Source: a virus
Strand: one strand, 5' to 3'
DNA: 23,669 bases
Virus record (IMG/VR): IMGVR_UViG_3300021961_000638
Location: 1 to 23,669 of that record
The notes below the pieces were generated by a model, which was given only the letters and a program-made list of their open reading frames with translations, did no database searches and had not been told where the DNA came from. Shown piece by piece: positions 6,640-14,264 of this stretch; within the stretch, counting starts at the first letter, position 1; every line of letters starts with the position of its first letter. The position numbers were made by a program, and so were the translations under genes.

Positions 6640-7412
6640 TGGAAGGTTTCAACTGGTTTATTGGTAAGGTTGAAGACCGTGATGATCCTGCACAGCTGGG
6701 TCGGTTGAAGATACGTGCGTTCGGTATCCACGGTAATGAAAATGAAGCACCAACAGATATGTTACCGTGGGCACATGTGATGTTGCCTATTACGAGTGCT
6801 AGTTTAAGGCACGTTGGTACAGCTCCTGTTGGTATTCAGGTTGGTAGTACAGTGTTTGGATTCTTTATGGATGGAAACCAAACACTACTTCCTGTCGTGA
6901 TTGGGGTCCTCCCTGGCGAAGGGGATGTAACACCGCTAGCAACAGGGCAGCAAATTATTAACAAGGATCAGCAAACATTTGAACCGGTTTCTGCATACAA
7001 TGCGAAGTATCCTTTCAACAAGGTTTTTCAATCTGAGTCTGGTCACGTTGTAGAGCTTGACGATACTCCTAACTTTGAGAGAATTCATGTTTATCACAAG
7101 GCGGGAACGTATACAGAAATTGATCAGGACGGTAATCGTGTTAACAGAATCGTTGGTAATGATTATGAAATAGTTGATAGAAATCAAACTGTTTACATAA
7201 AAGGAAATGTAAAAGTTGTTGTAGACGGTGATTATGAACTAAGTGTTACAGGGAACATAAAGATAAACGGAAAGACTATTAATCTGAACAGCGGTACCAT
7301 GGGTGCAGCACGTATTGGTGACGCAGCCGACTCAGGCGATGGTGGTAGTGGACATGCAGATGGTAGTAATAAGATTGAAGCAGGCTCAAGCACTGTGTTC
7401 ATAGGAGACTAA
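6636..7412 (+). CDS. 5: Baseplate spike protein, T4 gp5-like, without lysozyme domain and with PAAR-like C-terminus
   Basis: A 258-residue protein. Residues 1-95 form the gp5 OB-fold domain: FNWFIGKVEDRDDPAQLGRL, KIRAFGIHG, LPWAHVMLP and a VGSTVFGFFMDG loop. A linker leads to ESGHVVELDDTP (134-145), which begins the triple-stranded beta-helix needle with short strands (YTEIDQDGNRV, YEIVDRNQTVYIKG, VKVVVDGDYELSVTGNIKI). T4 gp5 (575 residues) carries a lysozyme domain between these parts; here it is absent, as in cyanophage homologues. The final 40 residues (GAARIGDAADSGD ... KIEAGSSTVFIGD) resemble the GD...GS.TV pattern of PAAR tip proteins, with one visible His. Two adjacent ATGs occur; the first, overlapping the hub stop, was chosen. 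Confidence 0.85.
   Translation: MMEGFNWFIGKVEDRDDPAQLGRLKIRAFGIHGNENEAPTDMLPWAHVMLPITSASLRHVGTAPVGIQVGSTVFGFFMDGNQTLLPVVIGVLPGEGDVTPLATGQQIINKDQQTFEPVSAYNAKYPFNKVFQSESGHVVELDDTPNFERIHVYHKAGTYTEIDQDGNRVNRIVGNDYEIVDRNQTVYIKGNVKVVVDGDYELSVTGNIKINGKTINLNSGTMGAARIGDAADSGDGGSGHADGSNKIEAGSSTVFIGD
7403..7407 (+). promoter_or_regulatory. Strong ribosome binding site of gp25
   Basis: AGGAG lies 6 nt before the gp25 ATG and overlaps the last codons of gp5. It is one of the best Shine-Dalgarno matches in the window and fixes the gp25 start. Confidence 0.7.
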
Positions 7413-7413
7413 T

Positions 7414-7842
7414 ATGGCTGTCGTACAGCGCAAAGATATACTTACAGCATACAAGGTTCAACCGGAATATTACTCCGACTTCCTTGATGATTTTGATATA
7501 CACCCAGTCAAAAAAGATCTGGTAAGGTATACAAACGAAAATGCTGTTAAACGTTCAATTAAAAACTTGCTAATGACTAATCGTGGTGAACGTTTGTTTC
7601 AAAACGATATTGGGTCAGATATCCGCGGTCTTCTGTTTGAGCACGCAACTCCTGCAACAGAACAAATGTTAGCAGATTTGATTAAAAACACCATCGCTGA
7701 TTATGAGCCACGTGCTACAGTCGAGAGTGTAGATGTATCAACGAGTGTTGATCAACATTACATGACTGCTACAATAATTTTTACCATAATAAATAAGCAA
7801 GAACCCGTTACTCTCGAAGTTGTCCTCGATAGGATCCGCTAA
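7414..7842 (+). CDS. 25: Baseplate wedge protein, T4 gp25-like
   Basis: A 142-residue protein, close to T4 gp25 (132). gp25 is a core wedge protein that contacts gp6 and gp53 and links the baseplate to the sheath. The GPW/gp25 fold is evident: FDIHPVKKDLVRYTNENAVK (27-46), then SIKNLLMTNRGERLFQNDIG and SDIRGLLFE (48-76), and the nearly invariant EPR at 98-100 in YEPRATVESVDV. The C-terminal strands (TATIIFTIIN, VTLEVVLDRIR) complete the fold. AGGAG precedes the start, and the stop directly abuts the gp6 ATG. The order gp5, gp25, gp6 differs from T4, where gene 25 is elsewhere, but is common in marine T4-like phages. Confidence 0.92.
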   Translation: MAVVQRKDILTAYKVQPEYYSDFLDDFDIHPVKKDLVRYTNENAVKRSIKNLLMTNRGERLFQNDIGSDIRGLLFEHATPATEQMLADLIKNTIADYEPRATVESVDVSTSVDQHYMTATIIFTIINKQEPVTLEVVLDRIR

Positions 7843-9630
7843 ATGGCAAACACAAGTATAGACCTAGTTGGGTTAGATTTTAATACCCTTAAATCCAACT
7901 TTAAAACATTTTTACGAAACAACACACAATTCAAAGATATGGACTTTGAAGGGTCCAACATCAATGTGTTGTTAGACGTACTCGCATACAATACCTACCT
8001 GAACGGTTTCTATACCAATATGGTAGCTAGCGAGATGTTCCTGGACACCGCTCAGTTGAAAGATAGTGTCGTATCCCATTCCAAGGAACTAAACTATACA
8101 CCAAGATCACACACATCATCACAGGCTTCTCTCCGCGTGAGTGTGGTACCTACAGAAACAGTATCAACTGTCGTTGTTCCAAAGTATACATCGTTTAGTA
8201 CTCGAATGGGTTCTGAAGTTTATACCTTCACGACTAACGACTCCACCATTGCAACAACATTAGATGGTGTCACGTATACGTTTGATGCTACTGTGTTTGA
8301 AGGGGTCGTTACATCAGAAACCTATGTAATGGACGGTTCTACAACACAGCGTTTTGTGCTTTCGAACCCTACAGTCGATACTTCTCTGTTGACGGTTACG
8401 GTATATGAGGATAATGGTCAAAACCAGTTTTCGTATACACAAGCACACACTCTGATTGGTGTAACTGCAACATCACAAGTGTTCTTTGTTCAGGCAGCAG
8501 AAAACGACCAATATGAAATTGTGTTCGGTGATGGTGTTTTTGGTAGACGGCCAAAGACAGGAGCTACTGTCCTTGTACAATACAGAGCTACAAACGGCGA
8601 ATTACCAAACGGAGCAACTACGTTTGTTTCAGACGGCGCAATTGATGGTCATACTAACGTAACCGTTACAACACTGACAGCTGCGGCAGGTGGATCGATT
8701 GCTGAAACCATTGAGTCTATCAGATTTAACGCACCGCGGATGTTTGTGGCACAAGATAGAGCTGTTACGGCAAACGATTATGAAGTTTTGTTGAAAGCAC
8801 GCTTCCCTGAAATTCAAGCTGTTAGCGTTTACGGCGGCGAAGAGCATACACCACCACAGTATGGTCGTGTGTTTATTTCTGCTGACGTTGCAGATGCGGA
8901 TGGTGCACCGTTATCTTCTCAGCAGCGTTTTATTGAATATATCAAAGACAAAACACCGTTGACCATCGTTCCGCAGTTCATTAACCCCGAGTTCTTGCAC
9001 GTCGAAATTGTTTCTAATGTGCAGTACGATGTTACACAAACAACCAAAACTACAAACGATATTAAACTAGCTGTGCTAGCTGCTATTACAGAATACAACC
9101 GCACCAACCTCAACGACTTTAATACTACGTTGTATTACAGTCAGTTAGTGCGCACCATCGATGCTGCTGATACCAGCATAGTTGGTAACGACACAACAAT
9201 TACTGCTATTAAGGAATATCACCCTAGTTTTGGAAATACAGAAAGTTTTACTGTTGATCTTGGTAGTGAGCTTGTGACGGAAGAGGGTTTGCTCCTACTA
9301 CAAGATGAATCTCACTATGGTCACACGATCACGAGTACAAAGTTTATTTCTGAAAACCAACAATGCATCATACTTGATGACGGTCTAGGTACACTGTATC
9401 TCGGTGCTACCGTGGGTGACAGGATTTCTTTGATTAAATCGATTGGTACTGTGAATTATACAACTGGTAATCTAACTATAAATGCTATTAATGTTAGTAG
9501 TTTGGTAGAGGGAACGTATGTTAAGATATTCATGAAAACAAAGTCAAAGAATATCAGTGCACGTAAAAACACACTTCTACTGGTTGATTTAAATGATGTA
9601 ACAATCAATGTTACTGGCGTTAAACCATAA
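7843..9630 (+). CDS. 6: Baseplate wedge protein, T4 gp6-like (baseplate J family)
   Basis: A 595-residue protein (T4 gp6 is 660). gp6 dimers form the inner ring that holds wedges together. The N-terminus is diagnostic: LVGLDFNTLKSNFKTFLRNN, FEGSNINVLLDVLAYNTYLN, FYTNMVASEMFLDTA and KELNYTPRS (about 8-90). It is followed by strand-rich sequence with YEIVFGDGVFGRRP and GATVLVQYRATNG (about 225-255), the baseplate-J-type core. Next come RFNAPRMFVAQDRAVTANDY and LLKARFPEIQAVSVYGGE. The last 150 residues are strand-rich and more variable (LGATVGDRISL, TGNLTINAINV). AGGA lies about 10 nt before the ATG, which directly follows the gp25 stop. The TAATG stop/start overlap couples it to the gp7-position gene. 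Confidence 0.92.
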   Translation: MANTSIDLVGLDFNTLKSNFKTFLRNNTQFKDMDFEGSNINVLLDVLAYNTYLNGFYTNMVASEMFLDTAQLKDSVVSHSKELNYTPRSHTSSQASLRVSVVPTETVSTVVVPKYTSFSTRMGSEVYTFTTNDSTIATTLDGVTYTFDATVFEGVVTSETYVMDGSTTQRFVLSNPTVDTSLLTVTVYEDNGQNQFSYTQAHTLIGVTATSQVFFVQAAENDQYEIVFGDGVFGRRPKTGATVLVQYRATNGELPNGATTFVSDGAIDGHTNVTVTTLTAAAGGSIAETIESIRFNAPRMFVAQDRAVTANDYEVLLKARFPEIQAVSVYGGEEHTPPQYGRVFISADVADADGAPLSSQQRFIEYIKDKTPLTIVPQFINPEFLHVEIVSNVQYDVTQTTKTTNDIKLAVLAAITEYNRTNLNDFNTTLYYSQLVRTIDAADTSIVGNDTTITAIKEYHPSFGNTESFTVDLGSELVTEEGLLLLQDESHYGHTITSTKFISENQQCIILDDGLGTLYLGATVGDRISLIKSIGTVNYTTGNLTINAINVSSLVEGTYVKIFMKTKSKNISARKNTLLLVDLNDVTINVTGVKP

Positions 9631-12482
9631 TGAAAAATATCGACGTAATAATTTCCTCGCTTGTCCAAGACCAGTTCCCTGAGTTTTACAGGGAAGAGGG
9701 TCCTCGTTTTTTGGATTTTGTTAAACAGTACTATGTCTGGATGGAACAACAGAACCAGGTAACGAATGCAAGTCGCAGCCTGCTCAGTACAAAAGACGTC
9801 GATACAACGGCTGATGGTTTTTTATCTTACCTTAAACAAAAATACTTACACGGGATTCCGTCGAATCTTTCTGCCGATAAACGACTACTCATTAAACACG
9901 CAACCGATCTTCACAGATCGAAAGGCACGTCACAAGGTGTTCAAACAACGCTACAAGCTTTCTTTAATGAAGAGTCTGTTGTTAAATATCCAAAGAATAA
10001 TATTATCAAAAGTTCGCACGGTAAATGGGTCAAACCTGAGTATCTTGAGCTGACAATATCTCCTCGTACTTCATCTTACATCAGTAAACAGGTGAAGGGT
10101 ACATCGAGCGGTGCCATGGCTTTTGTTGAGAGTTTGGTGAAGCGTAGAGTTGGTACGAAATATATTCAAGTCGCTTATCTTTCCAATGTTCAGGGTGACT
10201 TTATCACTGGCGAACAGGTCGTACCTATATCAAACACTGTAACAACAGATGCCCCGTTTGTTACGGGATCGTTGACAAGGCTTGATATCGTTACAGGTGG
10301 TGCAAACTTTGCTGTTGGTGATACCCTTGAGGTTGTCGGTTCTGGTAAGCAGGGTAGAGCGCGAGTCGTTGCTATCTCAAACGAGACGGGTAAAGTAACA
10401 TTTACACTTGAAGACAGTGGTTGGGGTTATAGTATTGATAACACACAAGTCGTTATATCTGAAAAAGTGTTGAATAGAAACACAAGCAAACATGTGTTTG
10501 ATTACTACGTGGAGCAAGTTAACCCAGGTATGTCGTCCATATCTGTTGGTGATATTATTGAAAACTACTATTCAAACGGTGATGTAGCTGCAAATGGTAC
10601 GGTTCTAACTGTCACAGCTTCAAATACCACAGCTGGTATTGTTGCAATTGAAACAAACAGCGGTAACTTGATTGCTGAAGACAGCACTTTGAGAGTACAG
10701 GGTAATACTGTTTCGTTGCTTGTCGATACTGTAGACCGTAGGGATTTTATTCGGTTTGAGACTGTTACGCAGTCTTTAGCCAACGTTCCTTATGACACAG
10801 CTACCCCAAATAACGCTTTGTTTGTGGTCGGAGCGTACTTAGAAAACTACCACGCAAACGGAGATGTTGCTGCTCTAGCACAAGTTGTAGAGGCATCGTC
10901 TACTAACTCGACAGCAGGATATGTGGTCGTCAAACCAATCACAAGCACACTTGTCACAGTCGATACGACCTTTGCTGTACAGGGTAACGGTGCAACTGCC
11001 GTGGCTGTAGGATATGATGATAGGACTGTAACAGCAAACATAACAGGATCTAATACATTATCGTTTGGTGCTCATAACATTACGCGTCCTTTCATTGCCT
11101 CTGCCTACGCTCCTGTGATTGGTGAACTATCGAATAGTATGGCGTATGTGTCGAGTATATCGACAGGGACAGGTAGCGATTTCCGTATCGCTACAATCAA
11201 CAACACAGAGAGCGTCTTCCTATCACCAGACTTTCTTTCAAGTAATAACACTGAAGATGTTGTATTCCACAGTATCAATTTGAATGGTAATAACAGTGGT
11301 GCTGCTCTTCAGTATGGCTCACCTGAGCTACTTGATTCGGGTGATACAGCTTATGGTGGTTTTGGTTTTGTAAAGTATCCAGGCTCGAACATGGATAGCA
11401 TTCTTCTTGATTGCTTGAGATTCGATGCAACAACCATTGGTTCTGTCGCAGCCATTACTGGTCTCGTCACTGGCCAAGGTTACAATGCTGATCCTTTTGT
11501 AGCGTTGATACAGCCAGATGTTGCTGGTTACGGTAAGCGTGATTATGTAATGACAATTACAGGAACCTCTGGTGCTTTTATTGCAGGTGAGACTATACAA
11601 CAGTCCATTTCAACCCCAGCTATACTGCTGTCATACAATAACTTCTCTGGCACAGCAGCAAACGGTAGTGCCTCATCGACGCTATTGGCTGGTGAATATG
11701 TGTACCAATCTAATGCAACTGCTAACGTTGCAGCTAGTGGTTTTGTACAAGAAGCAGCAACATCAACCGGTGTAGGTTCAGCTACATTAGTAAATGTCAC
11801 GGGTACGTTCCAAGACGGTACCGCTTATCCGTTAGTTGGTCTATCATCTGGTAGTACGGCTAATATAACAGCTACTTCAGTTACAACTGTTGCAACGGTT
11901 GCACGTGCAATTGTAAAAGCAGCTCCGATACCTACAACGTCACAGCTGTATCTGAAACGAATCAATCTCGAAAACACGTTTAGTAGTGGTGGTACAATAA
12001 TTGGCCGCACTTCTGGCGCTACTGCAACTATTAATCAAATTATCATTGATGATACGACAATTCCTGTTGGTTTGAATGCGATTGTTTCTGCAAACGTTCA
12101 AACAGCAAACGCTGTTGCAACTTCTTTAGCTGTTCAGGACTCGGGTTTTGGCTATGTTGAAGACGAACAAGTAAACCTTGTGAAGCTTGGCCATCCTTAT
12201 GAAATTACGGCTCAAGTAAACCTTGGAAAGCACGGAGTCGGTGAGGGTTACTTCACTTCGACGGATGGTTTCTTGGATTCAGATAAGAAAATACACGATA
12301 ACGATTATTATCAAGATTTTAGCTATGAGGTGTGGACAAAGATACCATTCAACCTTTATGTTGATGTATTGAAGAAAGTTTCACACGTTGCTGGTACAAA
12401 GCCGTTTGGTAAAGTGGTAACCGTGTCTACAGCGAATGTCGAAATGAGCGTGCTAAATAGTATAGAACAAACAAATTCGTAA
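9630..12482 (+). CDS. Large baseplate wedge-type protein in the gene 7 position (950 aa)
   Basis: A 950-residue protein between gp6 and gp8, where T4 has gp7 (1032 residues), the wedge initiator. The N-terminal about 135 residues are a defined domain: SLVQDQFPEFYREEGPRFLD, FVKQYYVWMEQQN, KDVDTTADGFLSYLKQKYLH, HATDLHRSKGTSQGVQ and NNIIKSSHGKWVKPEYLEL. That domain is common in marine T4-like phages. The rest is a string of beta modules rich in Gly, Thr, Asn and Ala, including a direct internal duplication (residues about 306-371 and 400-465). The last about 100 residues turn globular again (YYQDFSYEVWTKIPFNLYVD, VLKKVSHVAGTKPFGKVV). It overlaps gp6 by TAATG. The gp7 role is inferred from position, size and the conserved N-terminus; no sequence match to T4 gp7 is claimed. 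Confidence 0.7.
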   Translation: MKNIDVIISSLVQDQFPEFYREEGPRFLDFVKQYYVWMEQQNQVTNASRSLLSTKDVDTTADGFLSYLKQKYLHGIPSNLSADKRLLIKHATDLHRSKGTSQGVQTTLQAFFNEESVVKYPKNNIIKSSHGKWVKPEYLELTISPRTSSYISKQVKGTSSGAMAFVESLVKRRVGTKYIQVAYLSNVQGDFITGEQVVPISNTVTTDAPFVTGSLTRLDIVTGGANFAVGDTLEVVGSGKQGRARVVAISNETGKVTFTLEDSGWGYSIDNTQVVISEKVLNRNTSKHVFDYYVEQVNPGMSSISVGDIIENYYSNGDVAANGTVLTVTASNTTAGIVAIETNSGNLIAEDSTLRVQGNTVSLLVDTVDRRDFIRFETVTQSLANVPYDTATPNNALFVVGAYLENYHANGDVAALAQVVEASSTNSTAGYVVVKPITSTLVTVDTTFAVQGNGATAVAVGYDDRTVTANITGSNTLSFGAHNITRPFIASAYAPVIGELSNSMAYVSSISTGTGSDFRIATINNTESVFLSPDFLSSNNTEDVVFHSINLNGNNSGAALQYGSPELLDSGDTAYGGFGFVKYPGSNMDSILLDCLRFDATTIGSVAAITGLVTGQGYNADPFVALIQPDVAGYGKRDYVMTITGTSGAFIAGETIQQSISTPAILLSYNNFSGTAANGSASSTLLAGEYVYQSNATANVAASGFVQEAATSTGVGSATLVNVTGTFQDGTAYPLVGLSSGSTANITATSVTTVATVARAIVKAAPIPTTSQLYLKRINLENTFSSGGTIIGRTSGATATINQIIIDDTTIPVGLNAIVSANVQTANAVATSLAVQDSGFGYVEDEQVNLVKLGHPYEITAQVNLGKHGVGEGYFTSTDGFLDSDKKIHDNDYYQDFSYEVWTKIPFNLYVDVLKKVSHVAGTKPFGKVVTVSTANVEMSVLNSIEQTNS
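10545..10742 (+). repeat. Internal duplicated 66-codon module, copy 1
   Basis: Encodes a segment starting VGDIIENYYSNGDVAANG and ending VDTVDRR. It aligns without gaps over 66 residues with 10827-11024. Shared positions include ENY, NGDVAA, TAG.V, D.T and VQGN. The DNA has diverged, so the duplication is not recent. Confidence 0.75.
10827..11024 (+). repeat. Internal duplicated 66-codon module, copy 2
   Basis: Encodes a segment starting VGAYLENYHANGDVAALA and ending VGYDDR. It aligns without gaps with 10545-10742 and is separated from it by 84 nt that encode a linker around VTQSLANVPYDTATPNN. Confidence 0.75.
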
Positions 12483-12491
12483 CATAAAGCT

Positions 12492-14255
12492 ATGGCAACA
12501 AAACTAATTACAAATTATTTTAGACTGCATAACGTAAAACAGTTTAAAGAGTCAATAAACGAAACAGCAAATAGTGTATACTACGTGTTTGCCGGTCATA
12601 GCACTCCTTATGCTACGGGTGACGATACATTACCTGCTCTTACAAACGACGTCAATACAACTAACTACGATCCTTATCAGAAGATGGTGTTTGGCAAGAG
12701 AGTACAGGCATCTGATGCTGTTACGTTGATACCTCGCCACGACTGGACTGCTAACACAATCTACACATCATACAGATCTGATGCAGATATTACAAGCAAT
12801 TCTTTTTATGTGGGAGTTGCGACTGAGTCAGCCTATCACGTTTTTAAGTGCTTGGATAACAACAACGGAGCACCTTCTCTTTACGCGCCTAGCTTAGCGG
12901 AAACATCAGCAGATGATGAATACTACAGCACAAACGACCAGTATGTGTGGAAGTACATGTACTCAGTTGATACAGCTGTTTTTGATAAGTTTGCAACAGA
13001 CGCTTACGTTCCAGTTGTAGCGAATAGTGCTGTTACAGGAAACGCTGTATCTGGTGCTATTGATGCTATTACCGTCGGCTACAGCGGTTCTGATTACAAC
13101 ACCTATATTGCAAACACGTTCATCTCCACTGATTTGCGGGTTGGTGGTAATCCTGTAAAGTATTCCATTGCTAACAACGCTGTTGCTAGTAATAATTTCT
13201 ACACAGGAAGCGTGCTATACATCACTTCAGGGACAGGGTACGGGCAGGGTCGTAAGATCGTTGATTACGTGGTTGTTGGATCAACAAAGACTGTTACTAT
13301 TGAATCAGCTTTTACAACAGAACCTGATGTTACGTCTTCTTATGAAATTACACCAGGTGTTTTGATTGTGGGTGACGGGAGTAATGCTTCTGCGCGTGCA
13401 CTTGTTAACACAGCGGCGGCCAATTCAATTTATGGTGTTGAGATTATTCAACGTGGTAGGAACTATTCATACGCTACTGCTACGGTAACAGGAAATACGA
13501 GTGGTGCAACAAACAATGCTATTGTTAATGTTGTATTAGGTCCAAAGAATGGTCACGGTAGTGATCCTGAATACGAGTTAGGTGGTCATGCAGTTGGTAT
13601 CAGCGTGACGTTTAGTACCGATGAGTCAAACACTATCCCTATCTCTAACGACTACCGTCAAATAGGTATTCTGAAAGATCCGCTCTACGCAAACGTTAAC
13701 TTTACGATTGCAACCGCTTCAGGAGCATACGAGATTGGTGAAACAGTTATCCAAGAGACAACGGGCGCGCAAGGTATTGTTACAGAGTTCAATGGATTGA
13801 ACGAGATCCAAGTTACCAACGCGTCAGGTGTGTTTTTAAATGGATACTTGCTTGTTGGCCAAACATCAAATACAACGGCAAACGTTTCTTCTTTCACCAT
13901 TAACGGTATTGCAAAGAACTTCAACACGTTTGATCAGCGTCGTAAGTTTACATACACCCCAATTGAGGGTACGTTTATTGAAGACGAGCAAGTGTATCAA
14001 ACAGACGTTCAGCTTGCTAATGGTTACTTCCATAGTAATAATAGCAATTACATTTATTTGACCGATGTGAGAGGCACGCTAAATACAGGTAATACATTGA
14101 TTGGACAGAACAGTGGTGCATCAGCAAACTTACTGTTTGCATATCCACCGGATATTGTTGTTGGGTCAGGTGAAGTGCTTTACTTGGAAAACCAGTCACC
14201 TGTATCGCGGTCTAACTCACAATCAGAGATCATCAAACTTATACTGCAGTTTTAA
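12492..14255 (+). CDS. 8: Baseplate wedge protein, T4 gp8-like, with tandem beta modules
   Basis: A 587-residue protein (T4 gp8 is 334). gp8 dimers sit in the baseplate periphery with gp7 and gp10. The N-terminal about 175 residues carry the family pattern: YVFAGHSTPYATGDD, YDPYQKMVFGKRVQASDAV, IPRHDWTANTIYTSY, YHVFKCLDNNNGAPS and DQYVWKYMYSVDTAVFDKF. In the middle, GPKNGHGSDPEYELGGHAVG and NDYRQIGILKDPL are also family-like. The C-terminus closes with VGSGEVLYLENQSPVSRSNS and KLILQF, again typical. The extra length is beta modules, including a tandem pair at 13719-13895 and 13965-14141. The start is 9 nt after the previous stop with only a weak ribosome binding site. Confidence 0.83.
   Translation: MATKLITNYFRLHNVKQFKESINETANSVYYVFAGHSTPYATGDDTLPALTNDVNTTNYDPYQKMVFGKRVQASDAVTLIPRHDWTANTIYTSYRSDADITSNSFYVGVATESAYHVFKCLDNNNGAPSLYAPSLAETSADDEYYSTNDQYVWKYMYSVDTAVFDKFATDAYVPVVANSAVTGNAVSGAIDAITVGYSGSDYNTYIANTFISTDLRVGGNPVKYSIANNAVASNNFYTGSVLYITSGTGYGQGRKIVDYVVVGSTKTVTIESAFTTEPDVTSSYEITPGVLIVGDGSNASARALVNTAAANSIYGVEIIQRGRNYSYATATVTGNTSGATNNAIVNVVLGPKNGHGSDPEYELGGHAVGISVTFSTDESNTIPISNDYRQIGILKDPLYANVNFTIATASGAYEIGETVIQETTGAQGIVTEFNGLNEIQVTNASGVFLNGYLLVGQTSNTTANVSSFTINGIAKNFNTFDQRRKFTYTPIEGTFIEDEQVYQTDVQLANGYFHSNNSNYIYLTDVRGTLNTGNTLIGQNSGASANLLFAYPPDIVVGSGEVLYLENQSPVSRSNSQSEIIKLILQF
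13719..13895 (+). repeat. Tandem 59-codon module in gp8, copy 1
   Basis: Encodes SGAYEIGETVIQETTGAQG onward. It aligns without gaps with 13965-14141; shared positions include G, E, Q, I.(V/L)T, the late L(V/I)GQ.S and AN. The same pattern (G-A/T-F/Y, G/D-E-x-V/I-x-Q) occurs in other structural proteins of the window. Confidence 0.6.
13965..14141 (+). repeat. Tandem 59-codon module in gp8, copy 2
   Basis: Encodes EGTFIEDEQVYQTDVQLANG onward, ending near LIGQNSGASANLLFA. It is the second copy of the module at 13719-13895, after a 23-residue linker. Confidence 0.6.
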
Positions 14256-14264
14256 GAGACTAAT

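Noticed and set aside
7788-7795. Late-promoter-like AATAAATA inside gp25
   Set aside because: Single near-match in an AT-rich coding stretch (codons for I-I-N-K); gp6 is already coupled to gp25, so no promoter is needed.
9905-9920. Inverted repeat CGATCT-TCAC-AGATCG in the gp7-position gene
   Set aside because: Only 6 bp, within a conserved protein segment (TDLHRSKGT), with no T-run; expected by chance in 23 kb.
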